From assembly GCA_900752545.1 (NCBI GenBank), contig CAADVS010000049.1:1-15839 (forward strand): a DNA stretch of 15,839 nucleotides. The letters are read 5' to 3'. The position numbers were made by a program, and so were the translations under genes. Positions 1 to 6,622 of the stretch are shown here, piece after piece (position 1 is the stretch's first letter; every line of letters starts with the position of its first letter). This DNA is from an uncultured Collinsella sp. GTDB lineage: Bacteria > Actinomycetota > Coriobacteriia > Coriobacteriales > Coriobacteriaceae. The notes under the pieces are model-generated. The model searched no databases, was not told the DNA's origin, and saw only the letters and a list, made by a program, of their open reading frames with translations.

Positions 1-281
1 CGGCACCGGCGCGCGTCATCGGTCGCAACACGCGCGAGGCCATGCGCTCGGGCGTGGTTCTGGGCGAGGTGGCCCGCATCGACGGCATGCTCGACATGGT
101 GCTCGCCGAGATGCGCGCGACCAAGGCCGCGGGGGAGGGCGATGTGCCCATCGTCATTACCGGTGACGATGCCGAGGCGCTTGCGGCGTTGGTTGGCCAT
201 AGCCTGACGGTCGACGATGCGCTGACGTTGCGGGGTCTCGCCGAGCTCTACCACATCAACCAAAAGCCCCGACGCGCGTAG
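1..281 (+). CDS. coaX: Type III pantothenate kinase, C-terminal part (5' truncated by window edge)
   Basis: The reading frame is open from base 3 with no start codon, so only about the last 92 residues are visible. The fragment begins APARVIGRNTREAMRSG, which matches the conserved IGxNTxxAMxSG segment near the C-terminus of CoaX. A glycine- and acid-rich stretch (ITGDDAEALAAL) and the terminal DALTLRGLAELYHIN follow, typical of the family's ending (D-x-x-LTLxGLxxIY). CoaX phosphorylates pantothenate with ATP as the first step of coenzyme A synthesis; it is a cytoplasmic ASKHA-fold enzyme that needs a monovalent cation. The catalytic N-terminal half lies outside the window. The internal ATG at 42 falls inside the conserved motif and is not a real start. 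The short acidic loop replacing the usual glycine-rich TGG is a normal-looking divergence. Identity is fairly sure from the C-terminal motif alone. Confidence 0.85.
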   Translation, partial: APARVIGRNTREAMRSGVVLGEVARIDGMLDMVLAEMRATKAAGEGDVPIVITGDDAEALAALVGHSLTVDDALTLRGLAELYHINQKPRRA

Positions 282-319
282 GACGGGGGCTGGTGGGATA
301 AGCGCCCCTACCTTTCACC

Positions 320-328
320 TGCTACAAT
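320..328 (+). promoter_or_regulatory. Candidate extended -10 promoter for the deaminase gene
   Basis: TG at 320-321, one base, then TACAAT at 323-328 gives an extended -10 element (TGnTACAAT). It lies 35 bases before the ATG at 363. No good -35 hexamer is visible 16-18 bases upstream, which is common for extended -10 promoters. The position also argues against translation starting at the ATG at 327, which overlaps this element. Confidence 0.45.
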
Positions 329-362
329 GGGTCAAACTATTGCGATTTCGGAGGTGTCTGCC

Positions 363-887
363 ATGTCGGACGATCTTCATCAAACCGCGTCGGGCAAGCG
401 CCGCGACGTTATTAGCTGGGATGAGTTCTTTATGAGCGTGGCCATCGCCGCGCAGCGCCGCAGTAAGGACCCCAACACGCAGGTGGGCGCGTGCATCGCC
501 AACACCAACCACCGCATCCTTTCGGTGGGCTACAACGGTACGCCCTCGGCACTCAACGACGACTTTTTCCCGTGGGGCACGAGCGACGACCCGTTGCAGG
601 ATAAGCACAACTACGTGGTGCATGCCGAGGCCAACGCCGTGCTCAACTACCGCGGCTCGCTCAAAGACCTTGAGGGTTCCACGGTCTACGTCACGCTGTT
701 CCCGTGCCACGACTGCGCCAAGATCCTGGCGCAGGTGGGCGTGGGCGAGGTCGTCTACCTGGACAACAAGTATGCCGATACCGACGACGGCCGTATCAGC
801 CGCCGCATTCTCGACTCCTGCGGCATCAGCTACCGCCAGGTCATCGTCGATGTTCAGATTGGTACCGGGGGACAAGCTCAGCAGTAG
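363..887 (+). CDS. dCMP/cytidine deaminase family protein (ComEB-like)
   Basis: This is a 174-residue zinc-dependent deaminase of the cytidine/deoxycytidylate deaminase fold. The zinc and catalytic signature is complete: H87-A-E89 (VVHAEANAV), then P-C115-H-D-C118. H87, C115 and C118 should bind zinc and E89 should shuttle the proton. The substrate-loop sequence GYNGTPSALNDDFFPW is characteristic of dCMP deaminases, which convert dCMP to dUMP for dTTP synthesis. The length fits single-domain dCMP deaminases. The ATG at 363 was chosen because GGAGGTG (350-356) sits 6 bases before it; an in-frame ATG at 327 lacks a ribosome site and overlaps a -10 element. ComEB, a competence-operon paralogue, is indistinguishable at this level; no comEA or comEC is adjacent, so a nucleotide-metabolism role is more likely. 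Confidence 0.9.
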   Translation: MSDDLHQTASGKRRDVISWDEFFMSVAIAAQRRSKDPNTQVGACIANTNHRILSVGYNGTPSALNDDFFPWGTSDDPLQDKHNYVVHAEANAVLNYRGSLKDLEGSTVYVTLFPCHDCAKILAQVGVGEVVYLDNKYADTDDGRISRRILDSCGISYRQVIVDVQIGTGGQAQQ

Positions 888-1019
888 CGCGTGCCAACGC
901 CAGCTGGCGGTAAAACAGCCAAAAGAGCCCCGTCCCAAATTGACTACTCGTGAAAGTCGCGTCTGCGCGCATGGACGGCTCGTGAGCGGGTACATGGCTG
1001 TAGTAACATAGCTTCTGTC

Positions 1020-1035
1020 CGCGGGCGTGCCCGCG
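1020..1035. repeat. Compact GC inverted repeat upstream of the NifU-C gene
   Basis: CGCGGGC (1020-1026) and GCCCGCG (1029-1035) are perfect complements separated by two bases. The hairpin lies 9 bases before the ribosome site (AGAAAGGAG, 1044-1052) of the next gene. No T-tract follows, so it is not an obvious terminator; it could be a protein-binding dyad or a leader hairpin. A second short palindrome (CGCCAGCTGGCG, 898-909) lies just after the deaminase stop. Otherwise the 170-bp gap 888-1057 shows only a weak TAACAT (1004-1009) -10-like hexamer. Confidence 0.4.
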
Positions 1036-1057
1036 TTGTTGTGAGAAAGGAGCCCCT

Positions 1058-1336
1058 GTGGCTGTTAACGAAGAGCTGCTTAAGAAGGTTCTTGAAGAGA
1101 TTCGCCCCAACCTGCAGGCCGACGGCGGCGATATGGAGTATGTGGGCGTCGACGACGAGGGCGTCGTCAAGCTGGAACTGCAGGGCGCCTGCGCCGGCTG
1201 TCCCATGAGCTCGCTAACCCTTTCCATGGGTATCGAGCGCATCCTGAAGGAGCATGTGCCCGGCGTTACCCGCGTCGAGCAGGTCAATGCTTCCGGCGAG
1301 GCCGAGGACCTGTACGACGAGTACGCGCCGTTCTAA
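1058..1336 (+). CDS. NifU C-terminal domain protein (Fe-S cluster scaffold/carrier)
   Basis: The 92-residue protein is almost entirely a NifU-like C-terminal (Nfu) domain. The conserved block LQADGGDMEYVGVDDEG leads into GACAGCPMSSLTLSMGIE, in which C45 and C48 form the CxxC that holds a [4Fe-4S] cluster at a dimer interface. Proteins of this kind hand clusters to apo-enzymes in the cytoplasm. The start is GTG at 1058, preceded by AGAAAGGAG (1044-1052). An acidic tail (EAEDLYDEYAPF) follows the domain. No NifU N-terminal IscU-like domain and no suf genes are adjacent, so it is a stand-alone scaffold as in many actinobacteria and Firmicutes. Identification is very secure; which partner enzymes it serves is not visible. 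Confidence 0.93.
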   Translation: MAVNEELLKKVLEEIRPNLQADGGDMEYVGVDDEGVVKLELQGACAGCPMSSLTLSMGIERILKEHVPGVTRVEQVNASGEAEDLYDEYAPF

Positions 1337-1347
1337 GATGCGAAAGC

Positions 1348-1420
1348 TGCGGACGGTACGCTCCGCATAGACGTTACGTCCAAATATGCGGCTGCGAGCG
1401 TAAGGCCCGCGGCCGCATTT
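1348..1420 (+). other. Three consecutive hairpins between the NifU-C gene and lgt; last one terminator-like
   Basis: The intergenic region holds TGCGGA/TCCGCA (1348-1353 with 1362-1367), the near-perfect palindrome GACGT-T-ACGTC (1370-1380) and ATGCGGC/GCCGCAT (1386-1392 with 1412-1418) followed by TT. The last is a plausible weak terminator or attenuator ahead of lgt, whose ribosome site lies at 1434-1440. The T-run is too short for confidence, and read-through into lgt is likely because no convincing lgt promoter is seen. Confidence 0.4.
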
Positions 1421-1445
1421 GTATGTAGGGAGTAGGAGGGTCGAC

Positions 1446-2267
1446 ATGCTCAACGACTTCTACCATATGCTTGATCCTGTCGCGATCTCGGCGGGCCCCA
1501 TCACCATCTACTGGTACGGCCTGGCCTACGTGGTCGGCGCTCTGCTCACGGCGGTCGTCATGTACCGCACGCAGCGTCGCTGGGGTTTTAACATCACGAT
1601 TGACGACCTGACGAGTGTCGTGGTCGGCGTGGTCTTTGGCCTCATTATCGGTGCGCGCCTGTTCTACGTCGTCTTTTACGGTGATGGCTACTACTGGGCG
1701 CACCCGTTCGAGATCTTTGCCACCAACGAGGGCGGCATGAGCTTCCATGGCGGTTTGGTGGGCGGCATTATTGGCGGCGTGCTCGTGTGCCGCATGTACA
1801 AGCTCGACGCCTGGACCATCGCCGACCTTGCCGTTATCGGTGCTCCGCTGGCCTTATGTCTGGGACGCTGCGCCAACTTTGTCAACGGCGAGCTGTGGGG
1901 CAAGCCGACCGATCTGCCCTGGGGCGTGATCTTTGGCGGCACCGCGGGCGATATGCCGCGCCATCCCTCCCAGCTCTACGAGGCATTCCTCGAGGGTATT
2001 GTGCTCTTTTGCATTCTGCAGGTGCTCAGCCGCAAAAAGCCGCTACTGCCCCAAGGCACGTTTATGGGCGTCTTTGTGATGGGTTACGGCATCGTTCGCT
2101 TCCTCATTGAGTTTGTGCGCGTGCCCGATGCGCAGCTGGGCTATCTGCTGGGTGGCGTTATCACCATGGGCCAGTTGCTGAGCCTGCCGCTCGTAATCGC
2201 GGGCCTGGCGCTCATCATCTTTGCTCGTCGCCGCAACCGGCCCCAGCGCATCTACCTCGACGCCTAA
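1446..2267 (+). CDS. lgt: Prolipoprotein diacylglyceryl transferase
   Basis: Lgt transfers a diacylglyceryl group from phosphatidylglycerol to the lipobox cysteine of prolipoproteins, the first step of lipoprotein maturation in the cytoplasmic membrane. The 273-residue protein is a typical length with about seven membrane segments. Visible signatures are GGMSFHGGLVGG (H101), the Lgt signature GRCANFVNGELWG (R141, N144, E149), HPSQLYE (173-179) and RFLIEFVR (R218, E222). These correspond to the H103, R143, N146, E151, R239 and E243 region defined for E. coli Lgt. The ATG at 1446 was preferred over the in-frame ATG at 1419 because AGGAGGG (1434-1440) lies 5 bases before it and the shorter protein begins at the usual LDPVAISAGPITIYWYG start. 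The C-terminus is basic (RRRNRPQRIY), consistent with a cytosolic end. Identification is certain. Confidence 0.97.
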   Translation: MLNDFYHMLDPVAISAGPITIYWYGLAYVVGALLTAVVMYRTQRRWGFNITIDDLTSVVVGVVFGLIIGARLFYVVFYGDGYYWAHPFEIFATNEGGMSFHGGLVGGIIGGVLVCRMYKLDAWTIADLAVIGAPLALCLGRCANFVNGELWGKPTDLPWGVIFGGTAGDMPRHPSQLYEAFLEGIVLFCILQVLSRKKPLLPQGTFMGVFVMGYGIVRFLIEFVRVPDAQLGYLLGGVITMGQLLSLPLVIAGLALIIFARRRNRPQRIYLDA

Positions 2268-2300
2268 CTACCACAAAGGGGACAGGCACCTTTGTGGTGG
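2268..2300. repeat. Intergenic palindrome with GGGGACAGG core (REP-like, site 1)
   Basis: ACCACAAAGG (2270-2279) and CCTTTGTGGT (2289-2298) form a perfect 10-bp stem around a 9-base loop; C2268-G2300 and a T-G wobble extend it to 12 pairs. The element begins immediately after the lgt stop codon. No T-tract follows, so it is not a classic terminator. The loop and its stem edge carry GGGGACAGG (2278-2286), a core shared with sites at 4537 and 9823. In my recollection, palindromes carrying GGGGACAGGCACC recur in intergenic regions of many bacterial genomes. Confidence 0.75.
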
Positions 2301-2341
2301 TCTTGCCGAGTTTGATAGGTTTCTAGAAAGGCTTTCGGACT

Positions 2342-4525
2342 GTGAAGGATTCCGACCTCTCCACAACGGCTGCGCGCGACGCTGCCCGCATCGTCTGGTT
2401 TAAGCGCTACCCCGCCAAGCAGACGCTCATCGCATTTTTGCTCGCGCTGTTGGCGACCACGGCGTTTTCCATCGATCCCGCCCCGGTGTCGAGCAACGCA
2501 GTCTTGGCGATTGACCCCAAAGCCTCGGGCATGCTGTACGTGTGCTACGAGGTGCTCCTCTCGTTTGCCGGCCATACCGACGCGGTCATGCTACTTGCAC
2601 TTGCCTGCCTGCTCACCTTGCCGTTTCGCTACGTGTTCTTTGGCCGTGGCGACACCTGGCGTCCATCGATCATTCTGCCGTCGCTGTTCTTCGCCATCTG
2701 CATGGTGTTCGGCCGCAGCTACGATCTCACCGATTCGGCCGAGATCGTCCTTGGCGACAAAGCCCGCATCATCTGCGCCTGGATTGGCGGCGCGGGCTGG
2801 ATGCTCTTGGCGGTCGTGGCCTTCTACCTTGCCTTTGAGTGTCTAGATTGGCTGAGCTCTCGGCGCATTCCGTTTTCCGAGGCGCACTTTGGCCGCGTAT
2901 GGCGTGTGACTCACGCTGTGCTCTCGGTCCATCCCTTTGCCGGGCCCTTCCTGGTGCTTATGATCGCCTGGGCGCCCACGCTCATCGCTTCGCTGCCTGG
3001 CCTTTTTATGGGAGATACGGGCGCGCAGATTCGCCAGTGGTTCAACTATCCCAACGGCACGAGCGACTACCTGCGCCTACTCAACCCCAACGTGCTGCTC
3101 AACGGGCATCATCCCGTAGTGCACACGGCCATTATCGGCTCGTGCGTTCAGCTGGGGCTTTCGCTGTTCAACAGCGCTAACGCGGGTCTTGCCATCTACA
3201 CCTGTGCTCAGTTCGTCATCACGGCCGCCTGCATGGCCTATTCCATTTCGTCGCTGCGCAAACTGGGCGTGAGCCTGCCGGTTCGCGGTGCGATCCTGCT
3301 GTTCTTTGCGTTTATGCCGATGTTCTCTAACTACGCGGCGTTGCTCACCAAAGACGTGCTCTTTGCCGACGCGTTTTTGGTGCTGCTGGTACAGACCGTC
3401 AAGCTCGTGGCATGTGGCCTGCCCCGTCGCGATGCCAATGCCGAGCGCGCGGGTGAACAGGCTCCTGTGCTCTTTGCGCGCCACGACTGGCTGTTGCTCG
3501 TGTTGGGTGCCATGGGTTCCACGTTTTTGCGCAATGGCGGCCTGGTCTTTCCGTTGGCGGCCTGCGTGATTGCGGCGGCGTTTTGCGCCTGGGATGTACA
3601 TGTCGCTCGTCGTGCAGCTAAGCAGATGGGCACCACGGTCTCATGTGCCACGCCGCGCTTCCGCTGGGTCGGCGTGCTCGCAGTGCTTGCGCTCTGCCTT
3701 GTCTCCAACATGTATTTCACCAAGGTATTTATGCCGGCGCACGATATCACGCCGGGCTCCAAGCGCGAGATCCTCTCGATTCCGTTTCAACAGACGGCAC
3801 GCTTCGTCCAAAAGCACGACGGCCTTAATTCGGGCGTTAACCCCAAGGTCAAAGACGATGGCACGATTGAGGAAGCTCCCTGCGACGGCTTGGTGACCGA
3901 TGAGGAGCGCGCTGTGATCGATCGCGTGCTTAAGTACGAGAACCTGGGCCGTCGCTACAACCCCGACAAGTCGGATGCCGTCAAAAACTGCTTCAATGAG
4001 TACGCCTCGCAGGAGGACATCAAGGCCTATTTTGAGGTGTGGGCCCAGATGTACAAAAAGGACCCCGAGTGCTATATCTCGGCGCTCGTCAATAACTACT
4101 ACGGGTACTTCTATCCGAGCGCTCGCGATGCGTGGGTCTACAGCACGGCGCGCAGTGCCGAGATCATGGCGAAGCCCGATAACCTCAAGTACTTTGACTT
4201 CCATCCGGTCGATAGCAAAGCCGTGCGCTGGTGCGACCACCTGATTAACCTGTACCGCGTGGCGGTGCAGCGCATCCCGTTTATCTCGCTCACCATGAGC
4301 TCGGCCACCTACGTGTGGATCATGATCGTCGTGGTGGTCTACCTGTTGCGCCGCCATTCGTGGCGCGCGCTGGCCATCTGGATACCGCTGCTGGGCGTGC
4401 TCGCCGTGTGCCTGATCGGTCCATGTAACGGCTCGACCTACATGCGCTACCTGTATCCGGTCATCGCCTGCATGCCTTTTGCCATCGGCGCCACTGTCAC
4501 CCGCAGCGACTTCCTCTGGGCCTAA
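2342..4525 (+). CDS. DUF6020 family polytopic membrane protein
   Basis: This is a 727-residue integral membrane protein with about 12 hydrophobic segments. They include residues 27-45, 80-100, 108-124, 142-168, 198-222, 264-305, 316-352, 382-417, 440-460, 650-670, 676-695 and 702-717. A non-membrane domain of about 190 residues (460-645) precedes the last three segments. Family-like blocks are MGDTGAQIRQWFN (223-235), NGHHPVVHT (254-262), IPFQQTAR (480-487), YNPDKSDAVK (539-548), NNYYGYFYP (584-592) and the terminal YMRYLYPV. I recognise these as the DUF6020 pattern. The early loop with D225 followed by an HHP motif resembles GT-C-fold membrane glycosyltransferases, so a lipid-linked sugar transferase role is possible but unproven. 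The start is GTG at 2342 with GAAAGG (2326-2331) upstream. It lies 74 bases after lgt and may be cotranscribed. Biochemical function is unknown. Confidence 0.8.
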   Translation: MKDSDLSTTAARDAARIVWFKRYPAKQTLIAFLLALLATTAFSIDPAPVSSNAVLAIDPKASGMLYVCYEVLLSFAGHTDAVMLLALACLLTLPFRYVFFGRGDTWRPSIILPSLFFAICMVFGRSYDLTDSAEIVLGDKARIICAWIGGAGWMLLAVVAFYLAFECLDWLSSRRIPFSEAHFGRVWRVTHAVLSVHPFAGPFLVLMIAWAPTLIASLPGLFMGDTGAQIRQWFNYPNGTSDYLRLLNPNVLLNGHHPVVHTAIIGSCVQLGLSLFNSANAGLAIYTCAQFVITAACMAYSISSLRKLGVSLPVRGAILLFFAFMPMFSNYAALLTKDVLFADAFLVLLVQTVKLVACGLPRRDANAERAGEQAPVLFARHDWLLLVLGAMGSTFLRNGGLVFPLAACVIAAAFCAWDVHVARRAAKQMGTTVSCATPRFRWVGVLAVLALCLVSNMYFTKVFMPAHDITPGSKREILSIPFQQTARFVQKHDGLNSGVNPKVKDDGTIEEAPCDGLVTDEERAVIDRVLKYENLGRRYNPDKSDAVKNCFNEYASQEDIKAYFEVWAQMYKKDPECYISALVNNYYGYFYPSARDAWVYSTARSAEIMAKPDNLKYFDFHPVDSKAVRWCDHLINLYRVAVQRIPFISLTMSSATYVWIMIVVVVYLLRRHSWRALAIWIPLLGVLAVCLIGPCNGSTYMRYLYPVIACMPFAIGATVTRSDFLWA

Positions 4526-4527
4526 AC

Positions 4528-4558
4528 TGGTGCATTGGGGTCAGGTTTCTTTGCGCCA
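4528..4558. repeat. Intergenic imperfect hairpin with GGGGTCAGG core (REP-like, site 2)
   Basis: TGGTGCA (4528-4534) pairs with TGCGCCA (4552-4558) with one G-T wobble. The loop contains GGGGTCAGG (4537-4545). It starts 3 bases after the DUF6020 stop. The arrangement (stop codon, stem, G-rich core, stem) copies that of the element after lgt, although the stem sequence differs. No T-tract follows. Confidence 0.55.
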
Positions 4559-4613
4559 AAGGGGCCATCATCACGACGCCTTCATTTTGGGGTTTATCTC
4601 GCAGGCCAGTAGG

Positions 4614-4640
4614 TATATCATAACGACGTTTGTTTATATT
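4614..4640 (+). promoter_or_regulatory. AT-rich promoter-like segment before yebC
   Basis: Two -10-like hexamers, TATATC (4614-4619) and TATATT (4635-4640), lie in an otherwise GC-rich context 50-75 bases before yebC. Neither has a -35 at ideal spacing; TTGGGG at 4587-4592 is 21 bases before the first. Codon usage of yebC looks highly biased, so a dedicated promoter is expected here, but the exact element is uncertain. Confidence 0.3.
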
Positions 4641-4689
4641 GCCCGAGCATCTGCGCTGGGCTTTAGGTCGAAACCGATAGGAGACACGT

Positions 4690-5496
4690 ATGTCCGGACA
4701 CTCTAAGTGGGCCACAACCAAGCATCGTAAGGGCGCGCAGGACGCCAAGCGTTCCGCCCTCTTCTCCAAGCTCAGCCGCAACATCACCGTTGCTGCCCGT
4801 CTCGGCGGTGACCCGCTGCCCGAGAACAACGCCAGCCTCGCCGCTGCCGTTGCCAAGGCCAAGGCTCAGTCCATGCCTAAGGACAAGATCAAGTCCGCTA
4901 TCGACAAGGCTTTTGGTTCGGGTGCCGACGCTGCCGTCTACGAGAACATCGTGTACGAGGGCTACGGTCCCGCCGGTGTTGCCGTCTACGTCGACTGCCT
5001 GACCGACAACCGCAACCGTACCGCCGCTGATGTCCGTTCCGCCTTCTCCCACGCTGGTGGCAACCTGGGCACCTCCGGCTCCGTCGCCTTCCAGTTTGAG
5101 CGCAAGGGCCAGATCGTCGTCGCCAAGGAGATCCTGGACGAGAACGCCAAGAAGGAGACCATGATCGCCAACGGTGCTGCCGGTGACGAGGATGAGTTCA
5201 TGATGGCCATCGCCGAGGCCGGTGGCGAGGACTACGAGGACGCCGGCGAGGAGTGGATCGTCTGGACTACTGCCAACGAGGTCATGGCTGTCTCCAAGGC
5301 GCTCGAGGAGCAGGGCGTCCAGGTCAAGGGCTCCGAGACCACCATGGTCCCGACCACCCCGACCGAGGTCTCCGGCGCCGACGCCAAGAAGGTTCAGCGC
5401 CTCATCGACCGTCTTGAGGAGCTCGACGACGTCCAGGATGTTTACAGCACCATGGACATGACCGACGAGGTCATCGCTGCCCTCGAGGAGGAGTAG
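4690..5496 (+). CDS. yebC: YebC/PmpR family protein
   Basis: The 268-residue protein opens with the family hallmark MSGHSKWATTKHRKGAQDAKR and continues with YENIVYEGYGPAGVAVYVD, LTDNRNRTAADVR and GGNLGTSGSVAFQF, which are the diagnostic YebC blocks. The C-terminal domain ends with DDVQDVYSTMDM. The family was long annotated as a DNA-binding regulator; later work links YebC to relief of ribosome stalling at proline-rich stretches. The E. coli protein is about 246 residues; the extra length here comes from an acidic insertion around residues 150-175 (KKETMIANGAAGDEDEFMMA) before the conserved EAGGEDYED. The start is ATG at 4690 with AGGAG (4679-4683). Strong preference for C/T-ending optimal codons, like groEL in the same window, suggests high expression. 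Transcription stops at the hairpins just downstream. Identification is certain. Confidence 0.96.
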   Translation: MSGHSKWATTKHRKGAQDAKRSALFSKLSRNITVAARLGGDPLPENNASLAAAVAKAKAQSMPKDKIKSAIDKAFGSGADAAVYENIVYEGYGPAGVAVYVDCLTDNRNRTAADVRSAFSHAGGNLGTSGSVAFQFERKGQIVVAKEILDENAKKETMIANGAAGDEDEFMMAIAEAGGEDYEDAGEEWIVWTTANEVMAVSKALEEQGVQVKGSETTMVPTTPTEVSGADAKKVQRLIDRLEELDDVQDVYSTMDMTDEVIAALEEE

Positions 5497-5501
5497 CGCC
5501 C

Positions 5502-5519
5502 GCACGGGTTAAGCCGTGC
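5502..5519 (+). other. Small hairpin just after yebC
   Basis: GCACGG (5502-5507) and CCGTGC (5514-5519) form a 6-bp stem with a 6-base loop, 5 bases after the yebC stop. It lacks a T-run. It probably acts as a 3' stabilising or pause hairpin upstream of the stronger terminator at 5566. Confidence 0.4.
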
Positions 5520-5565
5520 ATATCTGGGCATAATGAAGCGAGCATGCAAGCCTCGTGGAATAGAT

Positions 5566-5607
5566 GAGCCGGATCCGCGTGCGTAGAGCACCGGACCCGG
5601 CTCTTTT
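5566..5607 (+). terminator. Rho-independent terminator of yebC
   Basis: GAGCCGGATCC (5566-5576) pairs with GGACCCGGCTC (5593-5603), giving 11 positions with a single A-C mismatch, followed at once by TTTT (5604-5607). It separates yebC from the amaP operon. The T-tract runs directly into TATAAT (5607-5612). Confidence 0.8.
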
Positions 5608-5612
5608 ATAAT
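5607..5612 (+). promoter_or_regulatory. Candidate -10 of the amaP operon, fused to the yebC terminator
   Basis: A perfect TATAAT begins at the last T of the yebC terminator tail and lies 50 bases before the GTG start of amaP. The expected -35 region (about 5584-5589) falls inside the terminator loop and is a poor match (TAGAGC), so promoter strength or sigma-factor type is uncertain. Confidence 0.4.
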
Positions 5613-5662
5613 GATGCGAACCGTTTTGCATTTCGAGAGCCGAGATTTGAAGGGAGCGCCGC

Positions 5663-6208
5663 GTGCGCGTACTCAAACGAGCCCTAGCGATCGTGTATCT
5701 TGCCGCCACCATCGTGGCGCTGGGTACGCTTGTCTGCCAGTTTTGGGGGCCGTATACGTATCGCTTTATGCTGCTGATGCGCGACCCCATGCCGCGCATT
5801 GTTGTGACGGCATGCGGCGGAGTTGTGGCGATTGGCGTGCTGGTAAGCTTCTTCCGCCTGATGTTTGCTCGTCGCGAGCCGTCCTGCGTGCATCCGGTGG
5901 GGGAGCGCAATATCGAGGTCACGCTCGCGGCGCTTTCTTCGTGCGCCAGGGCTGCTGCAGAGCGCGACGATCGCGTGATGATCGAGCATGTCGAGGCCCG
6001 CGTCCAAGGTTCCGACGATTCGCATGTCCGTTTTAAGGTCGAGGCTATCGCGCTTGACGATAAGGACGTGGCATCTCTGGCTACCGCGATGCAGCAGCGC
6101 ATCGAGGAAGCTTGCGACACCATGCTCGGCACGCCGGGTACGACCACGCGCGTCCGTTTTTTGCCGTCCAAGACTACCGTCCAGACCGTGGAGGTTTCCG
6201 GTGAGTGA
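5663..6208 (+). CDS. amaP: AmaP-type alkaline shock response membrane anchor protein
   Basis: The 181-residue protein has two membrane segments (about 7-28 and 45-68) joined by a short loop and followed by a soluble alpha/beta domain (about 82-181). This is the AmaP layout, in which the membrane anchor tethers Asp23 to the cell membrane. The soluble part ends with RVRFLPSKTTVQTVEVSGE. The start is GTG at 5663; AGGGAG (5651-5656) lies 6 bases upstream. The assignment rests mainly on topology, length and the diagnostic order amaP, DUF2273, Asp23/Gls24. Its 3' end overlaps the next gene by 8 bases, implying translational coupling. In staphylococci this cluster belongs to the cell-envelope stress regulon; no SigB-type promoter is recognisable here. 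Confidence 0.8.
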   Translation: MRVLKRALAIVYLAATIVALGTLVCQFWGPYTYRFMLLMRDPMPRIVVTACGGVVAIGVLVSFFRLMFARREPSCVHPVGERNIEVTLAALSSCARAAAERDDRVMIEHVEARVQGSDDSHVRFKVEAIALDDKDVASLATAMQQRIEEACDTMLGTPGTTTRVRFLPSKTTVQTVEVSGE

Positions 6209-6578
6209 TACCAATCAAGATAAGACCGCTCGTACGCCGCGCCTGACGATTGACCAGAGCGCCACGCCGGCGAGCGAAACTGTTGATTCCAAAGCAGAGG
6301 CAACTGAGTTACAAGACGCGGCGGCCGCGGATTTTGACGAGGCTATGGGTCTCATCAAGGGTACGGGCGCTGCCATCTGGAGCTATGCTGTGCGTCATCC
6401 CAACACCACGCTCGGTGCCGTCGCTGGCTTTATCCTTGCCGTGTTGGTGCTCACGCTCGGCCTGTGGGACACGCTCGTCATTGCATTCTTCGTGCTGATC
6501 GGCGCCGTGATCGGCCAAATTCGCGACGGCGAAAACGGGATCGTCAACTTCTTCGGCCGTCTGTTTAGCGGCCGCTAA
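6201..6578 (+). CDS. DUF2273 family small membrane protein
   Basis: The start is GTG at 6201, overlapping the end of amaP by 8 bases, with GGAGG (6190-6194) 6 bases upstream. The 125-residue product has a polar N-terminus (1-55) and a DUF2273-like C-terminal region. Two closely spaced hydrophobic helices (about 70-88 and 90-107) precede the cytosolic GQIRDGENGIVNFFGRLFSGR. The family typically has a core of only about 60 residues, so the N-terminal half is an extension. Genes of this family almost always sit between amaP and Asp23-type genes, as here. A role in assembling the Asp23 complex at the membrane is inferred from context; no biochemical function is established to my knowledge. Confidence 0.82.
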   Translation: MSDTNQDKTARTPRLTIDQSATPASETVDSKAEATELQDAAAADFDEAMGLIKGTGAAIWSYAVRHPNTTLGAVAGFILAVLVLTLGLWDTLVIAFFVLIGAVIGQIRDGENGIVNFFGRLFSGR

Positions 6579-6622
6579 TATGTATTCGACTGTCGCATCC
6601 GCGGCAGGCATAAGGAGGAACC

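Noticed and set aside
267..292. AGCCCC/GGGGCT stem at the coaX stop as a terminator
   Set aside because: The stem is short, it includes the stop codon in its loop, and no T-tract follows.
327..362. Upstream ATG at 327 for the deaminase
   Set aside because: It overlaps the extended -10 element and has no ribosome site, whereas 363 has GGAGGTG at good spacing.
3641..4357. A 238-codon minus-strand frame inside the DUF6020 gene
   Set aside because: The sense frame has continuous hydrophobic segments and family motifs; the antisense product is His/Val/Asp-rich with no recognisable domain.
4663..5505. A 280-codon minus-strand frame covering yebC
   Set aside because: It is the same codon-bias artefact over a clearly identified sense gene.
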